Below are positions 18,835 to 27,062 of a stretch of 64,000 nt of DNA, piece after piece. Location of the stretch: positions 22,406 through 86,405 of the forward strand of contig CAWDKL010000079.1 of NCBI GenBank assembly GCA_963802745.1, in the 5' to 3' direction. The position numbers were made by a program, and so were the translations under genes. Position 1 is the first letter of the stretch, and each line of letters starts with the position of its first letter. The notes below the pieces were generated by a model, which saw nothing but the letters and a program-made list of their open reading frames with translations, was not told the DNA's origin and did no database searches. The stretch comes from JAJPKK01 sp963802745. Its GTDB lineage: Bacteria; Pseudomonadota; Alphaproteobacteria; Rhizobiales; Xanthobacteraceae.

Positions 18835-19200
18835 ATGCCGTTCACTTAGACCGGATTCCGGTGAGGTCCGAACATGTAGGGTGTGCAAAATCGCCTCGCG
18901 AGACGCAGGCAGCCGGCACGGCGTAGAATAGCGATTTTGCGCACGCGGCAGGCCTTTGGTTAGCGTCGCAATCACGACACCGCGCGATCATGACGTGAGC
19001 GGCCGACTGCGTGCGCAAAATCGCCGGCGAAGCCGTGCCGGTTGCACCGCCGTGCCCGGGCGATTTTGCACACCCTACGACCCTGCAATTCGATGCGACC
19101 GGAATTTAGTATAACACGGAGCGTTCCCTCTCCCCATCGTTCTTCACGGTGGGGAGAGGGGGACGCGCGCATCCCCGTGCTAAGCGAACGGTATTGCGGT
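18835..19200. mobile_element. Composite MITE-like element with inverted ends
   Basis: The left end reads AATGCCGTTCACTTAGAC and the right end, read on the other strand, AATACCGTTCGCTTAGCAC. These are the same terminal repeats as the elements at 39,867, 44,205 and 46,494. Inside are an inverted copy of the 11,231-11,500 repeat (18,850-19,105) and a CTCTCCCCATCGTTCTTCACGGTGGGGAGAG hairpin region at 19,124-19,154. There is no transposase. It looks like a non-autonomous element that captured, or was hit by, another repeat. Confidence 0.6.
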
Positions 19201-19220
19201 TAGGGCAGCGTTAACCCGCA

Positions 19221-19724
19221 TTAACCCCCATAAAACACGTTGTCGCCAAGATCCTTCATTTCCAGGATGGCGGCGTCGGGACGCCCGGTCAGCGGCTTGC
19301 CGAGATGCGCCTCGATCACTTCGCCGACCACGATATGGTGGTCGCCCTGCTCGACGATCGACGTCACCCGGCACTCGACCGCGCCCGGCGCCTCGACCAG
19401 GATCGGCGCGCCCGTGGTGCCCTTGCGGAACGGCTGGCCGCTGAGCTTGCCGTCGCTCACGTCGGCGGGGCGGAAGAACGTGAAGGCGAGCGCCTTCTGA
19501 TCCTTGCCGAGCATGTTGAGCGCGAAGGTGCCGGCGGCCTTCACGGTCTTGTAGGTGCCGGAATCCGCCTTGACGCCGACCACCACCAGCGGCGGCGCGA
19601 ATGCGCTCTGCGTCACCCAGTTGACCGTGGCGGCCGCCACATTGCCGTGGCCGTCGTCCGCGGTCAGGACATAGATGCCGTAGGGGATCATGCGCAAAAC
19701 GGTCTTCTTGGCGTCGGTGTCCAT
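19221..19724 (-). CDS. Flavin reductase-like FMN-binding protein
   Basis: A 167-residue protein with the split-barrel FMN-binding fold of the flavin reductase (HpaC-like) group: RMIPYGIYVLTADD, AATVNWVTQSAFAPPLVVVGV, TFALNMLGKDQKALAF and HHIVVGEVIEAH. Such proteins pass reduced flavin to monooxygenases; no monooxygenase is next to it, so the partner is unknown. The frame is open to 19,757, but ATG 19,724 (MDTDAKKTVL) follows GGGAAGGA at the right distance and I prefer it. Confidence 0.85.
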   Translation of the reverse strand: MDTDAKKTVLRMIPYGIYVLTADDGHGNVAAATVNWVTQSAFAPPLVVVGVKADSGTYKTVKAAGTFALNMLGKDQKALAFTFFRPADVSDGKLSGQPFRKGTTGAPILVEAPGAVECRVTSIVEQGDHHIVVGEVIEAHLGKPLTGRPDAAILEMKDLGDNVFYGG

Positions 19725-20113
19725 CGCAATCCTTCCCGTGATACGTTGCCGGGTCATCGCGCCCGAGCCATGACCGGGTTTCTGCCGCTGTTGTCGCCGC
19801 TATCTTTGCGAGGTGCCGTCGCTTTCCGTCAAGCCGGCAATTCGCTGCCGCAAGCAGGATCCGGGAAACGACCCTCGTCGCGCACAGGATGGATTGAGCT
19901 CTTTGCGAAACCCATCCTGGGCTTTGCCGCCGTGCGCGGCCGAGATGGGTATCGTTTCGCTCCACCCATCCTACGACAGCCTCCCGCGCAATGCCGTCTT
20001 TGCAAGCGCCCCGAAATATGCGCTTATAGGCCCTCGCATAAGAAAAACTTGGGCCCCGGCTACGGCCCGATGAAAGGTTCGGGTGAATCCCGAAAATGTG
20101 CGTGGAGGAACAC
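19725..20113. other. Intergenic stretch between divergent genes
   Basis: This holds the promoters of the flavin reductase (minus) and the c-haem protein (plus). At about 19,890-19,978 there is a GATGGGT..ACCCATC palindromic relic of the type found between rhizobial genes. GGAGGA at 20,104-20,109 is the ribosome site of the next gene. Nothing else was recognised. Confidence 0.4.
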
Positions 20114-22282
20114 ATGACAACGAAGCATCGATTGCAGACGGGCGCGGCGATCATCGCGCTTGTGCTCGCCGTGGGCGCGGCCCCGACAGGGGTTTGGGCG
20201 CAGCAAGCCGCGCCGGCCGTGAATATCGGGGCCACCGATATCGGCGGCGTGGTGCGGGGCCCGAACGGGCCGGAAGCCGGCGTGTGGGTGATCGCCGAAA
20301 CCACCGATCTGCCGACCCGGATGAGCAAGACCGTGGTGACGGACGATCAGGGCCGTTACGTCATCCCGGATCTGCCGAAGGCGAACTACATCATCTGGGC
20401 GCGCGGCTACGGCCTGGTGGATTCCGCCAAGACCACCTCGCAGCCCGGCAAGATCGTCAACATCACCGCCGTCCCGGCGCCGAATGCGGCCGCGGCGGCG
20501 GAATACTATCCGGCGATCTACTGGTATTCCATGCTCGACATTCCGGGCAAGAACATGTTCCCGGGCACCGGCACCGGCGCGAACGGCAACGGCATCGCGA
20601 CCGGCATGAAGACCCAGGAGCAGTTCCTGGACCAGATCAAGACCAACGGCTGCTACACCTGCCACCAGCTCGGCAACAAGGCGACGCGCACCATTTCGCC
20701 GGCGCTCGGCACCTTCAAGAACTCGGTGGAAGCCTGGGAGCGGCGCATCCAGTCCGGCCAGGCGATGGTGCAGATGGCCGCCGCCATCGGCCGCCAGGGC
20801 ACGGCGTCGCTCGCCAACCTGGCCAAATGGACCGACAAGATCGCGGCCGGCGAACTGCCGTTCGCCAAGCCGGAGCGGCCGCAAGGCGTCGAGCGCAACG
20901 TCGTGATCACGCAGTGGGACTGGGCCGACGCGAAGACCTACCTGCACGACCAGGTCTCGACCGACAAGCGCAAGCCGACCGTGAATGCCTACGGCAAGAG
21001 CTACGGCTCGACGGAAGAGAGTTCGGAATATTTCCCCGTCCTGGATCCGAAAACCAACACCGCCACCAAGGTGAAGATGCCGGTGCGCGACGCCGACATG
21101 GAATCGACCAAGACCAACACCATGGCGCCGTCGATCTATTACGGCGACGAGGCGATCTGGGATTCCCGCACCAGCATGCACAATCCGATGATGGATGAGC
21201 GCGGCGACGTGTGGATCACCTCGCGGGTCGGCAATCCGCCCAATCCCGCCTTCTGCCAGGCCGGCTCCGACCATCCGTCGGCAAAAGTGTTCCCGATCAA
21301 GGAATCCACCCGCCACCTCGCCTATTACAATGCGAAGACCGGCGAGACCAAGCTGATCCGCACCTGCTTCAACACCCACCATCTGGTGTTCGCGGAAGAC
21401 GCCAACAACACGCTGTGGACCAGCGCCGGCGGGTCGGCCCAAGGCGCCGTCGGCTGGCTCAACCGCAAAGTGTATGAGGAGACCGGCGACGAGGCGAAGG
21501 CTCAAGGGTGGACCCCGGCCATCGTCGATACCAACGGCAACGGCAAGCGCGACGATTTTGTGCAGCCCAACCAGCCGGTCGATCCGACCAAGGACAAGCG
21601 CATCAACGCCTCGTTCTATGGGATCGGCGTGAACCCGGCGGACGGCACCGTCTGGGGCTCGGTGCTGGGATTCCCGGGCGCAATCATGCGGCTCGATCCC
21701 GGACCCGACCCGTCGAAGACCGCCTTGGCGGAAATCTACGAAGTGCCGGCGCCGGGCTACGGCCCGCGCGGCTTCGATATCGACCGCAACGGCGTCGCCT
21801 ACGTGCCGCTGGCGAGCGGCCACATGGGTCAGTTCGACCGCCGCAAGTGCAAAGGCCCGCTCAACGGCCCGCAGGCCGCCGAAGGCAAGCTGTGTCCGGA
21901 AGGCTGGACCCTGATCCCGTTCCCGGGCCCGAATTTCCGCAACGTCGAGGGCACCGGCAGCGCCGAGGCGAGCTACTTCACCTTCGTGGACCAGTTCAAC
22001 ACCGCGGGTCTCGGCGCCAACGTGGCGATGGCGACGGGAGATGCCAACGAGTCGCTGCTCGCCTATGTGGACGGCAAGTGGGTCAACATGCGCGTCCCCT
22101 ATCCGCTCGGCTTCTACGCCAAGTGGATGGACGGCCGCATCGACGACCCCAGCGCGGGGTGGAAAGGCCGCGGCCTGTGGACGACGAACGGCAACCGCAC
22201 GCCGTTCCACATGGAAACCGGCAAGGGAACGACGCCCAAGGTGGTGAAGTTCCAGATCCGGCCGGATCCGCTGGCGAATTGA
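20114..22282 (+). CDS. Large exported c-haem protein with carboxypeptidase-regulatory-like domain and propeller-like C-terminus
   Basis: A 722-residue exported protein. Residues 1-31 are a signal peptide (ALVLAVGAAPTGVWAQ). Residues 40-115 resemble a CarboxypepD_reg/Ig-like domain (GGVVRGPNGPEAGVWVIAET, DDQGRYVIPDLP). Residues 175-190 hold one c-type haem site, CYTCH (Cys180, Cys183, His184). From about 280 to the end are repeated stretches like WTSAGGS, DRNGVAYVPLASGH and FTFVDQFN, which read as a six- or seven-bladed propeller of the Vgb/NHL type. Proteins of this design occur in rhizobia and acidobacteria without a known substrate; a periplasmic oxidoreductase is the natural guess. ATG 20,114 follows GGAGGA; an upstream ATG at 20,096 is less likely. 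Confidence 0.75.
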   Translation: MTTKHRLQTGAAIIALVLAVGAAPTGVWAQQAAPAVNIGATDIGGVVRGPNGPEAGVWVIAETTDLPTRMSKTVVTDDQGRYVIPDLPKANYIIWARGYGLVDSAKTTSQPGKIVNITAVPAPNAAAAAEYYPAIYWYSMLDIPGKNMFPGTGTGANGNGIATGMKTQEQFLDQIKTNGCYTCHQLGNKATRTISPALGTFKNSVEAWERRIQSGQAMVQMAAAIGRQGTASLANLAKWTDKIAAGELPFAKPERPQGVERNVVITQWDWADAKTYLHDQVSTDKRKPTVNAYGKSYGSTEESSEYFPVLDPKTNTATKVKMPVRDADMESTKTNTMAPSIYYGDEAIWDSRTSMHNPMMDERGDVWITSRVGNPPNPAFCQAGSDHPSAKVFPIKESTRHLAYYNAKTGETKLIRTCFNTHHLVFAEDANNTLWTSAGGSAQGAVGWLNRKVYEETGDEAKAQGWTPAIVDTNGNGKRDDFVQPNQPVDPTKDKRINASFYGIGVNPADGTVWGSVLGFPGAIMRLDPGPDPSKTALAEIYEVPAPGYGPRGFDIDRNGVAYVPLASGHMGQFDRRKCKGPLNGPQAAEGKLCPEGWTLIPFPGPNFRNVEGTGSAEASYFTFVDQFNTAGLGANVAMATGDANESLLAYVDGKWVNMRVPYPLGFYAKWMDGRIDDPSAGWKGRGLWTTNGNRTPFHMETGKGTTPKVVKFQIRPDPLAN

Positions 22283-22638
22283 GAGGGTGACTAAATCGAC
22301 TTGTCCCCGGTTCGGGGGGAGGCCTTCGCGGCCCCCCCTCCTGCCGTGCCGCGCTCGTCAGAGGCGCCACAATGCTCGCAAGGCCGAGGCCGGCTGGCAG
22401 CGTTTCTTGGACGAACGTAACGTTTTTGCCGCGGACAACTATGATCCGCGGCAAAAATATTATGTGTGGAAATGTTCCCCTGTCCGTAGGGACTTATTCC
22501 ACATGGGCAGCTTCTGCGACTGTGAGGTGCCCCAGAGGAGGATTCTGCGTAAGGCGGCAATGAGATATTTGTTGCCTCTTTCAATGTTGTACGGTAGTTT
22601 TAATATTGCTTGTATTGAGAACTGCGGGACGTACACGG
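22283..22638. other. Intergenic stretch before the TIR gene
   Basis: Directly after the c-haem gene there is a GC-rich hairpin region (GGGGGGAGGCCTTCGCGG then CCCCCC, about 22,310-22,342). A second, stronger hairpin is listed separately. From about 22,560 on the sequence becomes AT-rich (ATGAGATATTTGTTGCC) and is the probable promoter zone of the TIR gene. Confidence 0.45.
22423..22457. terminator. Bidirectional terminator-like hairpin
   Basis: TTTTTGCCGCGGA and TCCGCGGCAAAAA form a perfect 13-bp stem around a 9-base loop. The stem has an A/T run on each side, so it could end transcription from either direction. It separates the c-haem gene from the TIR gene. Confidence 0.65.
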
Positions 22639-24609
22639 ATGGCAGGTAAAATATTCATCAATTATCGCCGTGATGATGATCCAGGTTACACGCAGGCTCT
22701 GTATCAGCGCCTGGAAGGCGAATTTGCGTCTGATGATCTATTTTATGATATAGAAGGTCACCACATCAGGCCTGGAGACGATCTCCGCATCGTTCTCAAC
22801 GAACAGGTCGCCAGAGCCGATGTGGTCCTGGCGGTTATAGGACCGCGTTGGGCCGAGCTATTGGCGGCACGGCAGGATGATCACGATGATTATCATACGA
22901 CCGAGCTGCAAGCGGCGCTCAAACAGCGAAAGATGATCATTCCTGTGTTGGTTGGCCGTGCAGCGATGCCGCGCAGCAACAACCTGCCGGAGTGGCTTCG
23001 ACCACTGGCGGGCCGTAGTGCAATGGGTCTTTTGCCGGAGCGGTTTAAGGGCGATTGCCAGGGATTGATCGGGTCTTTGAAGGAGCGGCTCGCGGCAGCC
23101 GAGAAAGAACGTGCTGGACTGACGGAGGCGGAACGCAAGGCGGCCGAGGCGACACGTTTGGAGGCCGAAGCGCAGGCTGCCGCGCGGGCAAAGGCGGCAG
23201 AAGCGCGCGGTCGCGCGCAAGCGATGCCTGGTCTATCAGCCGCAGAGGCGGAGGAACTCGCCAACTGGGCCTTCATCAACGAGCGCGAGGATATCCAGGA
23301 CTTGCGCGATCATTTGGCTCGGTTTCCACGCGGCAGAACTAAGGAGCAGGCTCGGGCGCGACTGGCTGCTCTCGTGTGGGCCGGCTTGGGGCGGAAGCCA
23401 GGGCTCCAAGCGCTTCGCGCCTACTTGGACGAATTTCCAAACGAGGCGAACTCCGTCGCTGCGCAGGCTCAGATCGCTGCGCTGGAACAAGAGGCGGCAG
23501 AAGCCGAGGCCGCCAAACGATTGAAGGCGCAGGAGACTGAGTCCTGGGGCGCGGTCGCAGCGAGCACCGACATAGCCACTATCAGGGCATTTCTCAGGGA
23601 ATGGCCCAACGGCCAACACGCGGCAGCAGCCAAGTCGCGGATCGCGGAATTGCGGCGCGCTGCCAGAAGCCGGTGGCGCGGCATATTGCTAGGCGCTGGC
23701 TCTACGGCGGCGCTGACCGCGCTAATCTATGGGGCACTACTCACCTATCAATTGGTGCGTTTGTGGCCGCAATTTTGGGACGTTTCGGTGAAAGCGGAAG
23801 CAGCGCATGATTTGAAACTCAACTCGCCATTCCGGGACTGCGCGAATTGCCCCTGGATGGTTGTCGTGGAGGAGGGGAATTTCATAATGGGCTCGCCGTC
23901 GAAAAAGAAAGATCAAGGGCCGCCAAGTGATGAAACTCCTCCGCACAAGGTGACGTTTGAGAGCTTATTCGCGGTCGGCAAATACGAAGTCACCTTTGAC
24001 GAGTGGGATGCCTGCGTGGCTCACGGTGGATGCAAGCAAGGGCCCAATGATTGGTTTTGGCGGCGGGCAGGCGTCCAATAATGAAAGTATCGTGGGATGA
24101 GGCCAAGGAATACGTGACATGGATCGGCAATCTTACAGGCAGAGCGTATCGATTGTTGACTGAATCGGAGTGGGGAGTACGCGGCGCGTGCCGGATCGGT
24201 TAATGCCTATTACTGGGGATCAAAAATCGGTCGAGGTAATGCCAACTGCGCAAATTGCACAGACCAATTGGATACGCAAAAGGCAAAAATTGGCTGGTTC
24301 AATCCGAACGAGTGGGGCCTTTTCTCGCACACGGCAAAAGTTGGCTCGTTCAATCCGAACAATTGGGAACTTTTCGACACGGCCGGCAACGTGGCCGAGT
24401 GGGTAGAAGATTGTTATCACGGGACGTACGAAGGAGCACCGGACGATGGATCGGCTTGGATCACTGGAGATTGCAAGGAACGTGTGTTTCGCGGCGGCGC
24501 TTGGAACCAGTCGTCGACAGAACTCCGCTCGGCCGCCCGTGGTCATTACGCTGGCGACTTTCGTGATGAGAGCGTCGGTTTCCGCGTTGGACTGACCCTC
24601 ACTCCTTGA
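22639..24609 (+). CDS. TIR - coiled coil - membrane helix - formylglycine-enzyme-like protein (two frameshifts)
   Basis: Residues 1-110 are a TIR domain (KIFINYRRDD, FYDIEGHHIRPGDDL, DVVLAVIGPRW) with a candidate catalytic Glu89 in DYHTTELQAAL. TIR domains of this kind cleave NAD+ or make signal nucleotides. A long Ala/Glu/Arg-rich helical region follows (about 150-345), then one transmembrane helix (about 348-375). From about 403 there is a C-type-lectin-like FGE/sulfatase-modifying domain (VVVEEGNFIMGSP, SWDEAKEYV, YRLLTESEW, DTAGNVAEWVEDCYH, RGGAWNQSSTELRSAARG, VGFRVG). The frame is lost near 24,065 (-1) and regained near 24,175 (+1), so the corrected protein is about 656 residues. Either one indel is a sequence error or the gene is dead. 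The architecture fits a membrane-tethered conflict or signalling protein. Confidence 0.8.
24283..24384 (+). repeat. 51-bp tandem duplication inside the FGE-like domain
   Basis: Two in-frame 51-bp units (24,283-24,333 and 24,334-24,384) encode KIGWFNPNEWGLFSHTA and KVGSFNPNNWELFDTAG. Most FGE-like domains have one such loop before the GNVxEW motif. The units differ at several bases, so the duplication is not brand new. Confidence 0.7.
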
Positions 24610-24699
24610 TCTCTTTATTGTTGCTCTATGTGGAGGTATTCAATGCAGATCGCTATGCAATCAACCGGCCCCTCAGTGAACCTGTTGGAGTAGAAAGCC

Positions 24700-25095
24700 A
24701 TGCTCAAGGGCAACCGAACTAACATAAGCGTTGGCAGGGGTCGGCAACGAAGAAATCTGATCTACCTCATGACGTTTGAAATCATGCTGCTCGCTGGAGC
24801 GGCAGCGTTGTCTGGATTTGCTTCGGCTTGCCAAGTTTCAATTTTAAACAATACGAAACACACGATTATCGGCGTCTATATCAAGCCTCCAAGCGGAACT
24901 TGGCTGCGATATCGCGAAAATCGGCTGGGCGATCCAATGTTTTTTAAAGATACACGAATCGTTAATGGTCTCGGAGATGGTCCTGGGGGCCGCCGTGCCG
25001 ACATTCGCGTTGAGGCCTCCGATAGCACCTGGGTACAATTTAGCAATCATGACTGCGGTAAACCCGTGTATGTCGATGACGACGATCTGGTATAA
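24700..25095 (+). CDS. Small exported protein of unknown function
   Basis: Up to 131 residues. The more probable start is ATG 24,769, which gives a signal peptide (IMLLAGAAALSGFASA) directly, followed by CQVSILNNTKHTIIGVYIKPPSGTWL and an acidic tail (YVDDDDLV). The pattern 'N-T-I-I-G-V-Y-I' followed by N/D-rich loops looks like a small beta-sandwich. I recognise no family with certainty. It lies 90 bp after the TIR-FGE gene in the same direction and could be in its operon. Confidence 0.6.
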   Translation: MLKGNRTNISVGRGRQRRNLIYLMTFEIMLLAGAAALSGFASACQVSILNNTKHTIIGVYIKPPSGTWLRYRENRLGDPMFFKDTRIVNGLGDGPGGRRADIRVEASDSTWVQFSNHDCGKPVYVDDDDLV

Positions 25096-25244
25096 CAAGT
25101 GTAGACAGGGTAACGGGCCCGGCGCCGCGGCAAGTGGCGCGTTGGCGCGGTCGTCACTCGGATTGATGGTGTCGAAGACCACGGAGTTTGGGGTTGCCAG
25201 ATCTTCATTAAGGGACGACCTTGAACTACTATGCACGGCCGTAA

Positions 25245-25459
25245 GGCGCAATAAAACGATTGCACCCGACAGGCTCCAACGGCGAGAGATGAACCACATG
25301 TATGCTGCCGCGACGGATTTGACGAATCGCGCAATCGCCATCATGTTTGCCACGTATCCCGGCAGAGTGCGCGCATGGACACGCAGGACATCATCACCCG
25401 CTTGCGGGAGAATGAGGCCGCTTTGAGGGCCGTAGGGCGCAATCGTTTTATTGCGCCAT
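25245..25459. repeat. Palindromic GCGCAATCGTTTTATTGCGC-type repeats (two copies in inverted orientation)
   Basis: GGCGCAATAAAACGATTGCACC at 25,245-25,266 and GTAGGGCGCAATCGTTTTATTGCGCC, seen as a core at 25,433-25,457, are inverted copies of one short palindromic repeat. A third copy is at 26,701-26,726. The stretch 25,096-25,570 carries no intact gene. Confidence 0.6.
25375..25437 (+). pseudogene. N-terminal relic of a nucleotidyltransferase (MNT-like) gene
   Basis: ATG 25,375 begins MDTQDIITRLRENEAALRA, which is the usual start of small MNT-type nucleotidyltransferases (antitoxin half of HEPN/MNT pairs). The frame runs straight into the palindromic repeat at 25,431 and no GSxxRG active-site motif follows. 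It looks like a 5' remnant left after an element inserted or a deletion removed the rest. The assignment rests on about 19 residues, so it is tentative. Confidence 0.45.
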
Positions 25460-25570
25460 CTTGCCCCCCAGATTGCCCATACCGAGCCGAGGCCTCTTGG
25501 TCGCGATATCCGGGACTGCCCTTCCCGCACGCGGCTGCGCTCATGCGGACTGCGGCGCCCCCGCCGAAAG

Positions 25571-25864
25571 CTACTTGCGTCGCTGCGGCATGTGTTCGCG
25601 CAGGACCTCGTTCATGCGTGCCTGCCAGCCTTGCCCCTCGCGCCGATAGGCCTCAAGAACATCGGGGTCGAGGCGCAGCGTTTGGTTCACCTTCCGCTCG
25701 AGCTTGGGCGGGCGGCCGCGCCGGCGCAGCGCTTCGCCGGCCTGTGGACCGAAGACTTCGCCGACGACTTTCAGTGCAGGCCGCGCGTTGCGAAAATCCT
25801 CTGCCGTCCATTCGGGATTGTCGTCGTCCGGCCGCGAGGCCGGCTCATCCTTGTGCTTGCCCAT
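25571..25864 (-). CDS. brnA: BrnA-type antitoxin
   Basis: A 97-residue protein ending with a ribbon-helix-helix-like segment: RRGRPPKLERKVNQTLRLDPDVLEAYRREGQGWQARMNEVLREH. This is the DNA-binding part of BrnA. The N-terminus (NPEWTAEDFRNARPA) is the toxin-binding part. BrnA neutralises BrnT and represses their shared promoter. It overlaps the end of brnT by 20 bp, so translation is coupled. Same order (toxin first) as in Brucella. Confidence 0.9.
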   Translation of the reverse strand: MGKHKDEPASRPDDDNPEWTAEDFRNARPALKVVGEVFGPQAGEALRRRGRPPKLERKVNQTLRLDPDVLEAYRREGQGWQARMNEVLREHMPQRRK

Positions 25865-26117
25865 ATCGCCTCACTTCCCGTCGGTTCGCTTTCCGAAAGC
25901 TGATGACGTGCATCCTATCTCCTCGCATGGTGATCACGGCGACATGCAGCCGCCGGCCCAAGAAGCCAAACACGCGCACACGGCGCTCGCCATAATCCTT
26001 GCGGACATCCTCTTCGGCAATCGCGGTATCCCAATCGAGTTTCGCCACCAGTTCGAATGACAGACCGCGCTCTGCGACGTTACGCGCGTTCTTGAGCGGA
26101 TCGAAAGTGATGTCCAT
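25845..26117 (-). CDS. brnT: BrnT-type ribonuclease toxin
   Basis: A 90-residue RelE-like toxin that cleaves mRNA on or off the ribosome when BrnA is lost. Family marks: ITFDPLKNARNVAERGLSFE at the start, YGERRVRVFGFLGRRLHVAVIT in the core, and MHVISFRKANRREVRRY at the end, which holds the usual basic catalytic residues. The promoter must lie upstream at 26,118-26,180, where AT-rich sequence (ACAATTTATGCTACAG) is present. The pair is intact. Confidence 0.92.
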   Translation of the reverse strand: MDITFDPLKNARNVAERGLSFELVAKLDWDTAIAEEDVRKDYGERRVRVFGFLGRRLHVAVITMRGDRMHVISFRKANRREVRRYGQAQG

Positions 26118-26453
26118 TCGTACAATTTATGCTACAGCGCAAAATGAAAAGTCAAGGGCTACCCCCGTAGCCGCCCGATGCGATGCATATCGCGATTGCT
26201 GGACGGGCGAGTTGTATGCTTTTAGGCTCCGACTTGGCTATGGTGCGAGCAGCCCGGAGAATCGGCGTCGAAGTCGTGTCGGTTTGATTGGAGTTGCTCA
26301 GGGCTGTCCGAACCTGCCGCACAAGAAACCATCTCCCCGCATGCGCCATAATTGGGGCAGTTGCCGAGTTCCATTCTGCTGGTTATCGGATCGAGAAGGG
26401 CGGCCGCAAAATAGCCGTTCGACCGGAGACCCTTTCCGCACTACATTCAAGAC

Positions 26454-26642
26454 ATGGAAACGAACTTGCCCAATTCTGGCGTGCCGTCGTTGGATACGGC
26501 CTCGACTGCCTCACCAACGTGGAGGCAGGACACCTATCTCGTGTTGAATCCTTTGACGCCATCCGAACTCGAATGGCTCAGGCAGCAGAGCTTGCGCGTC
26601 GCCGAGGTCTTTCGGCAGTCGAAGTCTGACCGCGCCAAATGA
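26454..26642 (+). CDS. Possible small protein
   Basis: A 62-residue frame, METNLPNSGVPSLDTAS then DTYLVLNPLTPSELEWLRQQSLRVAEVF. The second half reads as an amphipathic helix pair, which suggests real protein, but no ribosome site is strong and an overlapping frame (26,288-26,629) is equally open. Function unknown. It could also be a remnant of a longer gene. Confidence 0.35.
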   Translation: METNLPNSGVPSLDTASTASPTWRQDTYLVLNPLTPSELEWLRQQSLRVAEVFRQSKSDRAK

Positions 26643-26700
26643 CTATGCAGACTCGGGCGCCTCCGAACACGGCACTGTGGGCGGAAGGTAAAATGGAGCC

Positions 26701-26728
26701 GTAGGGCGCAATCGTTTTATTGTGCCAT
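26701..26728 (+). repeat. Third copy of the GCGCAATCG/TTTTATTG palindromic repeat
   Basis: GTAGGGCGCAATCGTTTTAT followed by TGTGCCATCC. Same orientation as the copy at 25,431. The two copies flank the brnTA operon at about 140 bp and 580 bp. Confidence 0.55.
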
Positions 26729-26823
26729 CCGCACCAAGTTCTCTCCGTTGGGGTGAGACCGTATGTCATTGTGGTTCGCGGCCCCGTAAGGGTATCCGTT
26801 GCCCCTTAAGGGGAGAGACTTGC

Positions 26824-26855
26824 CAAAAGGAGCCTTGCGGCTCCCTTTGGTTTTT
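26824..26855 (+). terminator. Intrinsic terminator
   Basis: GGAGCC, loop TTGC, GGCTCC, then CTTTGG and a run of five T. A classic stem plus T-run on the plus strand. It ends transcription coming from the left, before proA. A smaller CCCCTTAAGGGG palindrome precedes it. Confidence 0.6.
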
Positions 26856-26861
26856 CGGTGC

Positions 26862-26988
26862 CGTAGCCCGGATTGGAGGCGAAGCCGGAAATCCGGGGCA
26901 AGAACGACCGCTGGAATCGCGCGGTCGCACGGCCGGCGAACGGGTCCCCGGATTTCCGGCTTCGCCTCCAATCCGGGCTACGGCGCCG
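26862..26988. repeat. Long perfect-arm inverted repeat
   Basis: An arm of about 36 bp (GCCGTAGCCCGGATTGGAGG...ATCCGGGG) is repeated as its reverse complement after a ~48-bp spacer. The left arm is at about 26,862-26,899 and the right at 26,950-26,988. It lies just upstream of proA and would fold into a strong stem-loop in RNA from either strand. It belongs to the rhizobial 'GTAGCCCGGATT' palindromes; weaker relatives are at 51,085-51,180 and 57,215-57,305. Confidence 0.75.
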
Positions 26989-27062
26989 CGGTTGCCTTCC
27001 GGGGGCCGGGACGCTATCAAAGGCATCAATCTCCTCAGCATTTTCGCTCTGGCAGGTCGGAC

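Noticed and set aside
20060..22210. 716-codon open frame on the minus strand
   Set aside because: It mirrors the c-haem protein gene. It is rich in His, Arg and Gly as expected of an antisense frame in GC-rich DNA, with no family pattern or ribosome site.
22639..24609. Diversity-generating retroelement target
   Set aside because: FGE-like domains can be DGR targets, but no reverse transcriptase and no template repeat are present in the window.
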